Assembly: GCF_002379095.1 (NCBI RefSeq)
Contig: NZ_NBZV01000031.1
Span: forward strand, 1-55,870
Direction of reading: 5' to 3'
DNA length: 55,870 bases
DNA from: Polaromonas sp. AER18D-145
Lineage (GTDB): Bacteria > Pseudomonadota > Gammaproteobacteria > Burkholderiales > Burkholderiaceae_C
The position numbers were made by a program, and so were the translations under genes. Within the stretch, counting starts at the first letter, position 1, and the number at the start of each line of letters is the position of its first letter. Positions 41,695-50,366 of this stretch are shown one piece after another. The notes below the pieces were generated by a model. The model was not told the DNA's origin. It did not search any database and was given only the letters and a program-made list of their open reading frames with translations.

Positions 41695-43161
41695 TCATGC
41701 GGCCCCCCAATGCGGAATGTGATGGCTTCCCAGTGACACAGCCACATTCTTGGGCTCGCAGAACACCTCGTAACTCCAGGTGCCGCCCTCGCGCCCGGTC
41801 CCCGAGCCCTTGGTGCCGCCGAAAGGCTGGCGCAGGTCGCGCACGTTCTGGCTGTTGACGAAACACATGCCGGCTTCGACGGCGGCGGCGACGCGGTGGG
41901 CGCGGCCGAGGTTCTCGGTCCAGACATAACTCGACAGGCCGTAGGGCGTGTCGTTGGCCAGGCGGATCGCGTCGGCTTCATCCTTGAACGGGATCAGGCA
42001 GGCGACCGGGCCGAAGATTTCTTCCTGCGCAATCCGCATGTGGTTGTCCACATCGGCAAACACCGTGGGCAACACGTAGTTGCCTTTTTTCACGCGCTCC
42101 GGCAGGTCCGGCGCGCCCAGCCCGCCGCACAGCAGGGTCGCGCCTTCCTTGGGGCCGAGCTCGATGTAGCTGCGCACCTTGGCCAGGTGGCCCTGCGAAA
42201 TCATCGGGCCGATGGTCGTGGCCTCGTCGAGCGGGTCGCCGACCTTTATGCGTCGGGCGCGCTCCGCGAACTTGGCGGTGAAGTCGGCGTAGATCGACTG
42301 CTGCACCAGGATACGGCTGCCCGCCGTGCAGCGTTCGCCGTTATTGGAGAAAATCATGAACACCGCGGCATCGAGCGCGCGCTCGAGGTTCGCGTCGTCA
42401 AAAATCACGAACGGTGATTTGCCGCCCAGCTCCATGCTGAATTTTTTCAGGCCGGCGGCCTGCACGATGCGGTTGCCGGTGGCGGTTGAGCCGGTGAATG
42501 AAATCGCGCGCACGTCGGGGTGGCGGCACAGCGGCTCGCCGGCGTCCTTGCCGGTGCCATGCACGATGTTGAGCACCCCTGGCGGAATGCCGGCTTCGAG
42601 TGCGAGCTCGCCCAGCCGTGCCGCCGTCATCGGCGACAGCTCGCTCATCTTCAGCACCGCGGTGTTGCCAAAAGCCAGGCAGGGCGCAACTTTCCAGGTG
42701 GCCGTCATGAAGGGCACGTTCCACGGCGAGATCAGCGCACAGACGCCGGTCGGGTGGTACAGCGTGTAGTTCAGGTGGGTTTCGGTCGGGTAGGTGTGGC
42801 CATCGACCCGGGTGCACATCTCGGCAAAGTAATAAAAGTTGTCGGCCGCCCGCGGGATCAACTGCTTGCCGGTTTGCGCAATCACCTGGCCGCAGTCGTT
42901 GGTTTCCATCTGCGCGATTTCGGGCACCTGGGCGGCGATCAGGTCGCCGAGCTTGCGGATGATTTTGGCGCGCTGCGGCGCCGGCATGCCGGCCCACTTC
43001 GGAAAAGCCTCTTTCGCGGCGGCCACGGCGGCGTTGACTTCGGCTTCTCCGCCAGCAGCGACTTCGGCCAGCATGTCCTGTGTGGCGGGGTTGACAGTTT
43101 CAAAATAGTTTTCGCTGGAAACCGGTTTGCCGTTGATGAGGTGATCTATTTTCATATTCAT
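41695..43161 (-). CDS. hpaE: 5-carboxymethyl-2-hydroxymuconate semialdehyde dehydrogenase HpaE
   Basis: A complete ALDH of 488 residues: NVPFMTATWKVAPCLAFGNT, FTGSTATGN, ELGGKSPFVIFDDANLE with the general-base glutamate, NNGERCTAGSR with the catalytic cysteine and EIFGPVACLIPF. It oxidises the ring-cleavage semialdehyde with NAD+. The start overlaps the hpaG2 stop by four bases. Confidence 0.94.
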   Translation of the reverse strand: MNMKIDHLINGKPVSSENYFETVNPATQDMLAEVAAGGEAEVNAAVAAAKEAFPKWAGMPAPQRAKIIRKLGDLIAAQVPEIAQMETNDCGQVIAQTGKQLIPRAADNFYYFAEMCTRVDGHTYPTETHLNYTLYHPTGVCALISPWNVPFMTATWKVAPCLAFGNTAVLKMSELSPMTAARLGELALEAGIPPGVLNIVHGTGKDAGEPLCRHPDVRAISFTGSTATGNRIVQAAGLKKFSMELGGKSPFVIFDDANLERALDAAVFMIFSNNGERCTAGSRILVQQSIYADFTAKFAERARRIKVGDPLDEATTIGPMISQGHLAKVRSYIELGPKEGATLLCGGLGAPDLPERVKKGNYVLPTVFADVDNHMRIAQEEIFGPVACLIPFKDEADAIRLANDTPYGLSSYVWTENLGRAHRVAAAVEAGMCFVNSQNVRDLRQPFGGTKGSGTGREGGTWSYEVFCEPKNVAVSLGSHHIPHWGAA

Positions 43162-43904
43162 TCAATCGTGTTGAAAAGTTCGCCCAGGCCCTCGATGCTG
43201 GTGACAACCACGTCGCCGGGCCGGCAATCGACCACCCCATCGGGTGTGCCCGTCAGGATCAGGTCCCCCGGCTGCAGTGTCATGAAGCTGCTGAAATATT
43301 CGATCAGGAAGGGCAGGTCGAAAATCATGTCGCGCGTGTTGCCCGTTTGCGTGATTTTTCCGTTGACGGTGGTTTGCAGCGCCAGCGCCATGGGATTGGC
43401 CACATCGGCCGCTTCCACCAGCCAGGGCCCGAGCGGCGTGCAGGCATCGCGGTTCTTGACGCGCAAATTGGGACGGTACCAGTTCTCGAGGTAGTCGCGG
43501 ATCGCGTAGTCGTTGGCGATGGTGTAGCCGGCGATGAAGTCATACGCATCGTCGCGCTTCACCTTTTTGGCGGTCCGGCCGATGACCGCCGTGAGTTCAC
43601 ACTCGTAATGCATGAACTGCACACCGGCCGGGCGGCGCGTGAGCTGCCGGTGGCCGGTCAGCGTGCCTTCGCCCTTGATGAACACCAGGGGTTCTTCGGG
43701 CGCCTTGAATTCGAGTTCTTTCGCGTGGTCGGCGTAGTTCAGGCCCAGGGCAAGAATGGTGCGCGGGCGCGGCGTGGGCGCCAGCGGCGGCAGCCAGGTG
43801 ACGGCGTCTTCACTGACGAGCCGGCCATCATCGAGCTGCAATCGACCATCGCGTTCGATGGCGTGTTGTGCCTTGCCCTCATACACAACGCGGGCGTGCT
43901 TCAT
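43158..43904 (-). CDS. hpaG2: HpaG2: FAH-family isomerase/decarboxylase subunit
   Basis: A fumarylacetoacetate-hydrolase fold protein: ILALGLNYADHAKEL, EEPLVFIKGEGTLTGH, HYECELTAVIGRTAKKVKRD with metal-binding E-x-E, RDACTPLGPWLVEA and PGDLILTGTPDGV. In E. coli the two halves of HpaG are fused; here they are separate genes (this and the next). The pair decarboxylates 5-carboxy-2-oxohept-3-enedioate and isomerises the product. It overlaps both neighbours by ATGA. Confidence 0.9.
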   Translation of the reverse strand: MKHARVVYEGKAQHAIERDGRLQLDDGRLVSEDAVTWLPPLAPTPRPRTILALGLNYADHAKELEFKAPEEPLVFIKGEGTLTGHRQLTRRPAGVQFMHYECELTAVIGRTAKKVKRDDAYDFIAGYTIANDYAIRDYLENWYRPNLRVKNRDACTPLGPWLVEAADVANPMALALQTTVNGKITQTGNTRDMIFDLPFLIEYFSSFMTLQPGDLILTGTPDGVVDCRPGDVVVTSIEGLGELFNTIE

Positions 43905-44524
43905 GACGCCTCCGCTACGAGAGTGTTGCTCAGCATGCCGAAGCTCGGCGCGCTGATATCGATGCGGTCACCCACTTTGGCCAGCGGCTGGCCTGCATCG
44001 CAGCCCAGCATGAGCACATCGCCCGGACGCAGCGTCATGAAGCCGCCGACATCGGTCAGCAGCCGGGCGGCGTCGCGCACCAGGTGGTTGAAGTTCACGG
44101 TCTGTTTGAGTTCGCCGTTGATGCGAACCTCCAGCATGAAGCCCGAAGGATCGCCGGCTTCGCCGGCAGGCACCAGTTGCTCGCCGATGCCGAGAAAGCC
44201 GTCCAGGCATTTGAACTTGACGGGCGGCCGGAAAAAGCTGGCGTGCGGAACGGACAGGTCGTTCACCAGCACGTAGCCCGCCACTTCGCCGGCCTCACCC
44301 ATCACCATGGCGATGCTGGCGCCGACTTCGACCTCAGGGACCCGAGCCGGCACGGGGATGCTGGCGCCGCTGGCGCTCCAGGTGTTGGCCGGCTTGACAT
44401 ACAGAACCGGCGCTTGGGGCGGCGCTTTGTACGGCGGCTGGTTCATCTGTGGCGCCAGCGCCTCGACCTCAGCGCGGAAGTTCAGCAGCACGCCGTACAC
44501 GGTTCCTTCAGGTATCCAGCTCAT
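43901..44524 (-). CDS. hpaG1: HpaG1: FAH-family isomerase/decarboxylase subunit
   Basis: The shorter FAH-fold partner (207 aa): GTVYGVLLNFRAEVEALAPQ, APVLYVKPANTW, PEVEVGASIAMVMG with the E-x-E metal site, and LRPGDVLMLGCDAG. It is the N-terminal half of fused HpaG. The ATG at 44524 overlaps the hpaR stop (ATGA); longer readings to 44839 run into hpaR and are not credible. Confidence 0.9.
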   Translation of the reverse strand: MSWIPEGTVYGVLLNFRAEVEALAPQMNQPPYKAPPQAPVLYVKPANTWSASGASIPVPARVPEVEVGASIAMVMGEAGEVAGYVLVNDLSVPHASFFRPPVKFKCLDGFLGIGEQLVPAGEAGDPSGFMLEVRINGELKQTVNFNHLVRDAARLLTDVGGFMTLRPGDVLMLGCDAGQPLAKVGDRIDISAPSFGMLSNTLVAEAS

Positions 44525-44952
44525 GGCTGCTCCAGTGCAATCACTTCGTCGAGCAGCGCGTACAGCTGGGCGAGTTTGTCTTTTCCCAGGGTTGTTTCCA
44601 TCCAGGCGTAGTGCGCTTCGATGGCCCCCGACAGCGTGGCCACCAGTTGCACACCTTTTTCCGTGGCTTCCACGGTGGTGCGCCGCTGGTCCGCCGGATC
44701 GCGCGAGCGCTGGATCAGGCCGTCGCGCTCCATGCGGGTCAGCACGCCCGTCAGGCTGGGGCCGAGGATGAAGGCTTCGCGTGCCACCTTGCCGGTTTCC
44801 ACCACGCCGTGTTCGCCCAGCACCCGCAACACGCGCCACTGCTGGTCGCTCAGCGCATGTTCGCGCAGGCGCGGCCGGGTGTGCGCCATGACCGACTCGC
44901 GCGCCTGCAGCAGCAGGCGGGGCAGGTTGCGGTGGGTAAACGGCGTGTTCAT
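44521..44952 (-). CDS. hpaR: MarR-family regulator HpaR
   Basis: A 143-residue MarR protein with the winged helix LSDQQWRVLRVLGEHGVVET, REAFILGPSLTGVLTRMERD (recognition helix) and wing IQRSRDPADQRRTTVEATEKG. HpaR represses the hpa meta operon and is released by 4-hydroxy- or 3,4-dihydroxyphenylacetate (known in E. coli W). As first gene of the operon it would repress itself. A perfect palindrome 18 bases upstream of its start is the likely operator. Confidence 0.92.
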   Translation of the reverse strand: MNTPFTHRNLPRLLLQARESVMAHTRPRLREHALSDQQWRVLRVLGEHGVVETGKVAREAFILGPSLTGVLTRMERDGLIQRSRDPADQRRTTVEATEKGVQLVATLSGAIEAHYAWMETTLGKDKLAQLYALLDEVIALEQP

Positions 44953-44969
44953 GGGCTGGGGGTGAATTT

Positions 44970-44985
44970 ATTTAACATGTTAAAT
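44970..44985. promoter_or_regulatory. Palindromic operator, probable HpaR site
   Basis: ATTTAACATGTTAAAT is a perfect 16-base palindrome in the 107-base gap between divergent hpaR and radA. It is AT-rich amid GC-rich sequence and of the size bound by MarR dimers. It could also affect radA. Confidence 0.65.
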
Positions 44986-45059
44986 GATTCGGAGTTGGCC
45001 GCCAAGCGCGCGAGGCCGGGATTAACCCGTACTGTGAATAACTACAGTAATATCGCCGC

Positions 45060-46427
45060 ATGGCCAAAGACAAAACGATTTACACCTGCACCGAATGCGG
45101 CGGCACCAGCCCCAAATGGCTGGGCAAATGCCCGCACTGCGGTGCCTGGAACACGCTGATCGAGTCGGTCGCGGAGAGTCAGTCGCCGGTGAAAAACCGT
45201 TTTGCCTCGTTGGCCAAACCGTCAGAAGTCGCGACCCTGGCCGACATCGAAGCGACCGACATGGCGCGCACGCCCACCGGCCACGAGGAGCTCGACCGTG
45301 TGCTGGGTGGCGGCATTGTCGAAGGCGGTGTGGTGCTGATAGGCGGCGACCCGGGCATCGGCAAGTCCACCTTGCTGCTGCAGGCGCTCGATTCCCTGCA
45401 GCGCGCCGGACTCGACACCCTGTATGTGACCGGCGAGGAAAGCGGCGCCCAAGTGGCGCTGCGCTCGCGCCGGCTCGGGCTGGACGGCTCGCAGGTCAAG
45501 GTGCTCGCGGAGATCCAGCTCGAGAAAATCCTTGCCACGCTGGAGGCCACGCGGCCGGCCGTGGCCGTGATCGACTCCATCCAGACCGTATATTCCGAGC
45601 AGCTCACGTCGGCGCCGGGCTCGGTCGCCCAGGTACGCGAATGTGCGGCCCACCTGACGCGCGCCGCCAAGTCCAGCGGCGTCTGCATCATCCTGGTCGG
45701 CCATGTCACCAAGGAAGGCGCACTGGCCGGTCCGCGCGTGCTCGAACACATGGTCGATACCGTGCTTTATTTCGAGGGTGACACCCATTCGAGTTTTCGC
45801 CTGGTGCGGGCCATCAAGAACCGCTTCGGCGCGGTCAACGAGATCGGCGTGTTTGCCATGACCGAAAAAGGCCTGAAGGGGGTGAGCAATCCCAGTGCGA
45901 TTTTTCTGAGCCAGCACGCAGAACCGGTGCCCGGCAGCTGTGTGATGGTGACCTTGGAGGGCACACGCCCGTTGCTGGTGGAAATCCAGGCGCTGGTCGA
46001 CAGCGGTGGGCCGAGCCCGCGCCGCTTGTCGGTGGGCCTGGACCGGGATCGCCTGGCGATGTTGCTGGCGGTGCTGCACCGCCACGCCGGTATTGCCTGC
46101 ATGGACCAGGACGTGTTCGTCAACGCCGTCGGCGGCGTGCGCATCAGCGAGCCGGCGGCCGACCTGGCCGTGATGCTGGCCATCACTTCCAGCCTGCGCG
46201 GCAAGCCGCTGCCCAAGGGTTTCATCGCTTTCGGCGAGGTCGGGCTGGCCGGCGAGGTGCGGCCTGCGCCGCGCGGCCAGGAGCGGCTCAAGGAAGCGGC
46301 CAAGCTGGGCTTCAGCGTGGCCGTGGTGCCTAAGGCCAATGCGCCGAAAAAGCCGATCGAAGGCTTGACCATCCATGCGGTCGAACGTGTGGAGCAGGCG
46401 ATCGAGGTGGTGCGAAGCCTCGCATAG
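45060..46427 (+). CDS. radA: DNA repair protein RadA
   Basis: Complete RadA (455 aa): zinc finger CTECGG...CPHCG at residues 10-30, Walker A GGDPGIGKST near 97, KNRFG motif (IKNRFGAVNE) near 257 and the C-terminal Lon-like domain (DLAVMLAITSSLRGKPLP, FGEVGLAGEVRP). It is a hexameric helicase that drives branch migration of RecA joints, including during transformation, so it partly parallels the ComM protein that is disrupted in this strain. Confidence 0.96.
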   Translation: MAKDKTIYTCTECGGTSPKWLGKCPHCGAWNTLIESVAESQSPVKNRFASLAKPSEVATLADIEATDMARTPTGHEELDRVLGGGIVEGGVVLIGGDPGIGKSTLLLQALDSLQRAGLDTLYVTGEESGAQVALRSRRLGLDGSQVKVLAEIQLEKILATLEATRPAVAVIDSIQTVYSEQLTSAPGSVAQVRECAAHLTRAAKSSGVCIILVGHVTKEGALAGPRVLEHMVDTVLYFEGDTHSSFRLVRAIKNRFGAVNEIGVFAMTEKGLKGVSNPSAIFLSQHAEPVPGSCVMVTLEGTRPLLVEIQALVDSGGPSPRRLSVGLDRDRLAMLLAVLHRHAGIACMDQDVFVNAVGGVRISEPAADLAVMLAITSSLRGKPLPKGFIAFGEVGLAGEVRPAPRGQERLKEAAKLGFSVAVVPKANAPKKPIEGLTIHAVERVEQAIEVVRSLA

Positions 46428-46456
46428 CGGGATCCGCCATGGTGCGGCGGATTCAA

Positions 46457-46486
46457 TGCTATCAAATAAGTAGCTGTTGGCGCCCG
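46457..46486 (+). repeat. Dispersed repeat, copy C
   Basis: TGCTATCAAATAAGTAGCTG followed by TTGGCGCCCG, 29 bases after the radA stop; closest to copies A and D. Confidence 0.7.
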
Positions 46487-46602
46487 ACCTGTCTGGGCTG
46501 AAGGCCAATTTCGCTTGAAAATGACACGTGGCGACCGCCGTGCGGCATGCCGTACGCACTCCCCGCAGCCGGGAGGCGGCCGGCGGCTGCGAAAATAGCG
46601 CC

Positions 46603-47037
46603 ATGAACTTCCAGAAAATTTTTGTTCCGATTGCCGGCGTCGCTGTGGTGGTGCTGGCTTACCGCGGTTTCGGCTGGGCCGGTGTGGCGGCTGCGGTCGG
46701 CGGCCTGATGATGTGGCTGCTGCTCCACTTCACCCGCATGATGCAGGTGCTCAAGCGCGCGGCCAACCGGCCCATCGGTTATGTCGACAGCGCCGTCATG
46801 CTCAATGCCAAGCTCAAGGCGGGGATGACGCTGCTGCATGTGGTGGCCATGACCCGAAGCCTGGGCGCGCTGCAATCCGACAAGGACGCGCAACCCGAGG
46901 TGTTCCGCTGGACCGATGGCAGCCAGTCGCATGTCACCTGCACCTTTGTCGGCGGCAAGCTGGCGCACCATGAACTTTTCAGGCCACCGGTGACGGATTC
47001 GCTGCCGGCCGCCGACGGCCCGCCGCCCGGCCCGTAA
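46603..47037 (+). CDS. Small conserved membrane protein downstream of radA (144 aa)
   Basis: Begins MNFQKIFVPIAGVAVVVLAY, with two adjoining hydrophobic segments up to about residue 45 (GVAAAVGGLMMWLLLHF). A soluble part follows: LKRAANRPIGYVDSAVMLNA, LHVVAMTRSLG and a proline-rich end. This radA-linked small protein is common in Comamonadaceae as I recall, without known function. No strong ribosome site is evident, but the ATG fits the N-terminal helix. Confidence 0.75.
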   Translation: MNFQKIFVPIAGVAVVVLAYRGFGWAGVAAAVGGLMMWLLLHFTRMMQVLKRAANRPIGYVDSAVMLNAKLKAGMTLLHVVAMTRSLGALQSDKDAQPEVFRWTDGSQSHVTCTFVGGKLAHHELFRPPVTDSLPAADGPPPGP

Positions 47038-47135
47038 AATCAGCGTTTCGGGTTTTTCGGCAGGTTCTCCGGTCCGGCCGGCAGCAGGCCAGGCGCCGGG
47101 AACCCTTTCACGACATTCATCACAGGATCAGCACC

Positions 47136-48077
47136 ATGTCCCCAGTAGCACCCTCCATGGAAGACCGCGACGGCAAAATCTGGATGGATGGCCAGATGGT
47201 CGAATGGCGTGACGCCAAAATCCACGTCCTGAGCCACACCCTGCATTACGGCTGCGGCGCCTTCGAAGGCGTGCGTGCCTACAAGACGGCCGACGGCAGC
47301 ACGGCCATCTTCCGGCTGGAAGAACACACCGAGCGCCTGTTCAACAGCGCCAAGATCCTGCGCATGAAAATTCCTTTCAGCAAGGAAGAGGTCATGGAAG
47401 CGCAAAAGGCCGTGGTGCGCGACAACAAGCTGGAAAGCTGCTACCTGCGCCCGCTGACCTGGATCGGCTCGCAAAAGCTGGGTGTCAGCCCCAAGGGCAA
47501 CACCATCCACCTGATGGTGGCGGCCTGGCCCTGGGGTGCCTACCTCGGCGAAGAAGGCATGCGGCGCGGCATCCGCGTGAAAACCTCCAGCTACACGCGC
47601 CACCACGTCAACATCACCATGACGCAGGCCAAGGCGGTCAGCAACTACACCAACTCCATCCTCGCCAACATGGAAGCGCTCGACGACGGTTACGACGAAG
47701 CCCTGCTGCTCGATGCCTCGGGTTTCGTCAGCGAAGGCGCGGGCGAGAACATCTTCGTGATCAAGGGCGGTGTGGTCTACACGCCCGACCTGTCGGCCGG
47801 TGCCCTTAACGGCATCACGCGCAACACCATCTTGCACATCTGCAAGGACCTCGGCCTCGAATTGATCCAGAAACGCATCACGCGCGACGAGGTGTATATC
47901 TCCGACGAGGCCTTCTTCACCGGCACCGCCGCGGAAGTCACGCCGATCCGCGAACTTGACCGCATCGAGATCGGCGCCGGCTCGCGCGGTCCCATCACCG
48001 AAAAAATCCAGAGCGCGTTTTTTGACATCGTCAACGGCCGCAACCCCAAATACGCCGGCTGGCTGGCCAAGGTCTGA
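47136..48077 (+). CDS. ilvE: Branched-chain amino acid aminotransferase IlvE
   Basis: A class IV PLP transaminase (313 aa) with HTLHYGCGAFEGVRAY, the PLP lysine K166 in MTQAKAVSNYTNS, DEALLLDASGFVSEGAGENIF and FFTGTAAEVTPI. It exchanges amino groups between glutamate and valine, leucine or isoleucine. It is followed after two bases by a small zinc-finger gene and then waaF. Confidence 0.95.
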   Translation: MSPVAPSMEDRDGKIWMDGQMVEWRDAKIHVLSHTLHYGCGAFEGVRAYKTADGSTAIFRLEEHTERLFNSAKILRMKIPFSKEEVMEAQKAVVRDNKLESCYLRPLTWIGSQKLGVSPKGNTIHLMVAAWPWGAYLGEEGMRRGIRVKTSSYTRHHVNITMTQAKAVSNYTNSILANMEALDDGYDEALLLDASGFVSEGAGENIFVIKGGVVYTPDLSAGALNGITRNTILHICKDLGLELIQKRITRDEVYISDEAFFTGTAAEVTPIRELDRIEIGAGSRGPITEKIQSAFFDIVNGRNPKYAGWLAKV

Positions 48078-48079
48078 CC

Positions 48080-48289
48080 ATGAGTACCTCTTTCACCGTC
48101 GAACTGCTCGCCAAGGACCTGAACCCGCAAGGTGGCGTGTTCTGTCCCAGCCCCAAGGCCGACATGGCCATCTGGAACAGCCACCCCAAGGTCTACCTCG
48201 ATGTGGCGCGCACCGGCGAGGCCAAGTGCCCGTATTGCGGCACGCTGTATCGCCTGAAAGCCGGCGAACACGTCGGTGGCCACCACTGA
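48080..48289 (+). CDS. Zinc-finger domain protein (zf-CHCC type, 69 aa)
   Basis: Ends with KVYLDVARTGEAKCPYCGTLYRLKAG after VFCPSPKADMAIWNSHPKVY. The C-x-n-H...CPYCG ligand pattern and length match the zf-CHCC family, similar to the accessory NDUFS6-like zinc protein. It begins two bases after ilvE and is likely co-transcribed. Its role in bacteria is unclear. Confidence 0.88.
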   Translation: MSTSFTVELLAKDLNPQGGVFCPSPKADMAIWNSHPKVYLDVARTGEAKCPYCGTLYRLKAGEHVGGHH

Positions 48290-48304
48290 GTTGGCCCTGC
48301 CTTG

Positions 48305-48383
48305 CCGTTCGGGCTGAGCCTGTCGAAGCCTTCTCCCGCCATGGCAGTTTGCAAACACCCTTCGACAAGCTCAGGGCGAACGG
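48305..48383. repeat. Inverted repeat of the TTCGGGCTGAGCCTGTCGAAG type
   Basis: Left arm 48305-48328 (CCGTTCGGGCTGAGCCTGTC, GAAG) pairs with right arm 48360-48383 (CTTCGACAAGCTCAGGGCGA, ACGG). This is a very common intergenic repeat of beta- and gammaproteobacteria. It runs almost to the waaF start and could modulate read-through. Confidence 0.8.
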
Positions 48384-48388
48384 AAGTC

Positions 48389-49408
48389 ATGCAGAATAAT
48401 TCGGGCCGAACCCTGGTCATCGCCCCCCAGTGGATAGGCGACGCAGTCATGACCGAGCCGCTGCTGCGGCGCCTGCACGCGCGCGGTGAACAGCTCAGCG
48501 TCGGCGCGCTGCCCTGGGTGGCGCCGGTGTACCGCGCGATGCCGCAGGTGCACGAGGTCATTGAATTCCCGTTTGCGCACGGTGGCCTGCAGCTGAAGGC
48601 GCGGCGCGCGCTGGCGAGGCGGATTGCCGGCCAGTTCGACACCGCCTACGTGCTCCCCAACTCGCTGAAAAGCGCCTTGCTGCCCCTGCTGGCCGGCATT
48701 CCCAAACGGGTCGGCTACCTCGGTGAAGCGCGCATCGGCCTGCTCACACACCGGCTGAAAAATCCGGCCAAGGGCCAGCGTCCGCCCATGGTGGCGTTTT
48801 ACTCGGCGCTCAGCGGCGACACCGGCCTGGACGCAGACCGGCCGCAATTGCAGATGCCGGCGGCCGAGGTCGGGCAAGCGCTGGCCGAGCTCGGCCTGGC
48901 GCGCGGCGGCTACGACGTATTTGCCCCGGGCGCGGAATACGGGCCGGCCAAGCGCTGGCCCGCCGCACATTTTTCCGAACTGGCGCAACGCCTGGCTTTG
49001 CCGGTGGTGTTGCTGGGCTCGGGCAAGGAAGCGGCGCTGTGCGAAGAGATCGCCGGGCCGGCCAACGCGGTGCGACCCGGTGCCTGCATCAACCTGGCCG
49101 GCAAGACCACGCTGGTGCAGGCGCTGTGCGCCATCGCGGCGGCCCGTCAGGTAATCAGCAACGACTCGGGCCTGATGCATGTGGCGGCGGCCTTTGGCGT
49201 GCCGCAGGTTGCCATCTTCGGCTCGTCGAGCCCGCTGCACACGCCGCCGCTGAGCGCGAAAGCCACGGTGCTCTGGCTGAAAAACGATGCGGACTACCTG
49301 CCACCGCTCGATTGCGCGCCCTGCTTCGAGCGCGAATGCCCGCTGGGCCACACGCGCTGCCTGAACGACATCAGCGCGGCGCGGGTGCTCGCGGCACTGT
49401 CGCCCTGA
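48389..49408 (+). CDS. waaF: ADP-heptose:LPS heptosyltransferase II WaaF
   Basis: A GT9 transferase (339 aa): TLVIAPQWIGDAVMTEPLL, FDTAYVLPNSLKSALLPLLAGIPKRVGY, FAPGAEYGPAKRWPAAHF and the nucleotide-binding NDSGLMHVAAAFGVPQVAIFG. The CPLGHTRCL near the end is typical for WaaF. It adds the second heptose of the LPS inner core on the cytoplasmic face. The start is inside the edge of an inverted repeat. Confidence 0.93.
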   Translation: MQNNSGRTLVIAPQWIGDAVMTEPLLRRLHARGEQLSVGALPWVAPVYRAMPQVHEVIEFPFAHGGLQLKARRALARRIAGQFDTAYVLPNSLKSALLPLLAGIPKRVGYLGEARIGLLTHRLKNPAKGQRPPMVAFYSALSGDTGLDADRPQLQMPAAEVGQALAELGLARGGYDVFAPGAEYGPAKRWPAAHFSELAQRLALPVVLLGSGKEAALCEEIAGPANAVRPGACINLAGKTTLVQALCAIAAARQVISNDSGLMHVAAAFGVPQVAIFGSSSPLHTPPLSAKATVLWLKNDADYLPPLDCAPCFERECPLGHTRCLNDISAARVLAALSP

Positions 49409-49411
49409 AAC

Positions 49412-50035
49412 TCAGGCCGGAAAGGCCGCCAGGGCGCTGAAGCCCGGCTGCGGCTGCCCCGGTGTGCGCGCCACATTCATCACCCAGCAGACCATCGCGA
49501 AATAGCCGACCAGCGTGGTCAGTTCCACCACGCCCTGTTCGCCGAAGAGCGCCAGGGCGGCGGCGTACGAGCTGTCGCTGACGCCGTGGTGCTGCAGCAG
49601 TTCGGTCACGAAGTCCACCATGGCCGCTTCGTCGGGGGCTGTGCTGTGCGGGTGTCTGCCTTCGGCGATGGCATCCAGGCTGGCCTGCGACACGCCGGCC
49701 TTGAGTGCCAGCGGTGCGTGCATCAGCCATTCAAACTGGTTGGACACATGGCGCGCCACCAGGCACATCGCCAGCTCACGGATGCACACGTCCAGCATGC
49801 TGTCAAAACGCAGGTACTCGCCCACCTGGCCGACGCGCGACATCAGCGCCGGACTGCGCAGCAGGGGAATGAAAGGACCGAACACCGCCTTGCGCGGGCC
49901 GGCGATCAGGGCATCGGCCGCTTCACGCTGCGCGGCGGACATCGCTTCGGCTGGCAGCATGGGAAGCCGTTCCGGAGCCGGGGTGGAGAAGCCCTGGCGG
50001 ACAGGTGCCGCCGGATGGTTGGTGTTCACGCTCAA
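49412..50035 (-). CDS. Carboxymuconolactone decarboxylase (CMD) family protein (207 aa)
   Basis: An AhpD/CMD-like helical fold: FIPLLRSPALMSRVGQVGEYLRF, ELAMCLVARHVSNQFEWLMHAPLALKAGV and FVTELLQHHGVSD followed by ELTTLVGYFAMVCWVMNV. The EWxxH segment is kept, but no CxxC of AhpD is present, so peroxidase activity is unlikely. Some relatives act as decarboxylases in aromatic degradation. Convergent with waaF, three bases apart. Confidence 0.8.
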   Translation of the reverse strand: MSVNTNHPAAPVRQGFSTPAPERLPMLPAEAMSAAQREAADALIAGPRKAVFGPFIPLLRSPALMSRVGQVGEYLRFDSMLDVCIRELAMCLVARHVSNQFEWLMHAPLALKAGVSQASLDAIAEGRHPHSTAPDEAAMVDFVTELLQHHGVSDSSYAAALALFGEQGVVELTTLVGYFAMVCWVMNVARTPGQPQPGFSALAAFPA

Positions 50036-50103
50036 ACTCCCGCAATCAAGTAGCTGCCGATGGTAACGCGGGGAGAGCGGCTGTCCCGCAGGTGTAACCG
50101 GGC

Positions 50104-50129
50104 AAAAAAAAGACCACCTTGCGGTGGCC
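50104..50129 (-). terminator. Rho-independent terminator (minus strand)
   Basis: Read on the minus strand: GGCCACC-GCAA-GGTGGTC followed by eight T residues (A-run at 50104-50111). It would end transcripts of the two-component operon that starts further right. The 237 bases between it and the kinase stop (50130-50366) hold no gene but include the palindrome CCCCTATTTAGGGG at 50265-50278. Confidence 0.65.
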
Positions 50130-50366
50130 TTGCCAAGTCCTTTGAGGGACGTCGTTGAGACTGATGATCTGTTGATCGATTTGGAGTCTTCTGCCTTTGT
50201 TTTCAGCGATCGATGTTGTCACAGCAACTGCGCGACTTTAAAGGGTAGATAGTTTTTATGGCATCCCCTATTTAGGGGAGGGATGTCGTTTTTTCGCGTA
50301 ACAGTATTCCAAAATGAGATTTTCTTCACGCCTGCGTAAGCGCGGCGGCCCTGTCCGGCGCCTGCG

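Noticed and set aside
43901..44839. hpaG1 extended upstream to 44839
   Set aside because: The extension is read out of frame through hpaR; the ATGA overlap at 44521-44524 sets the start.
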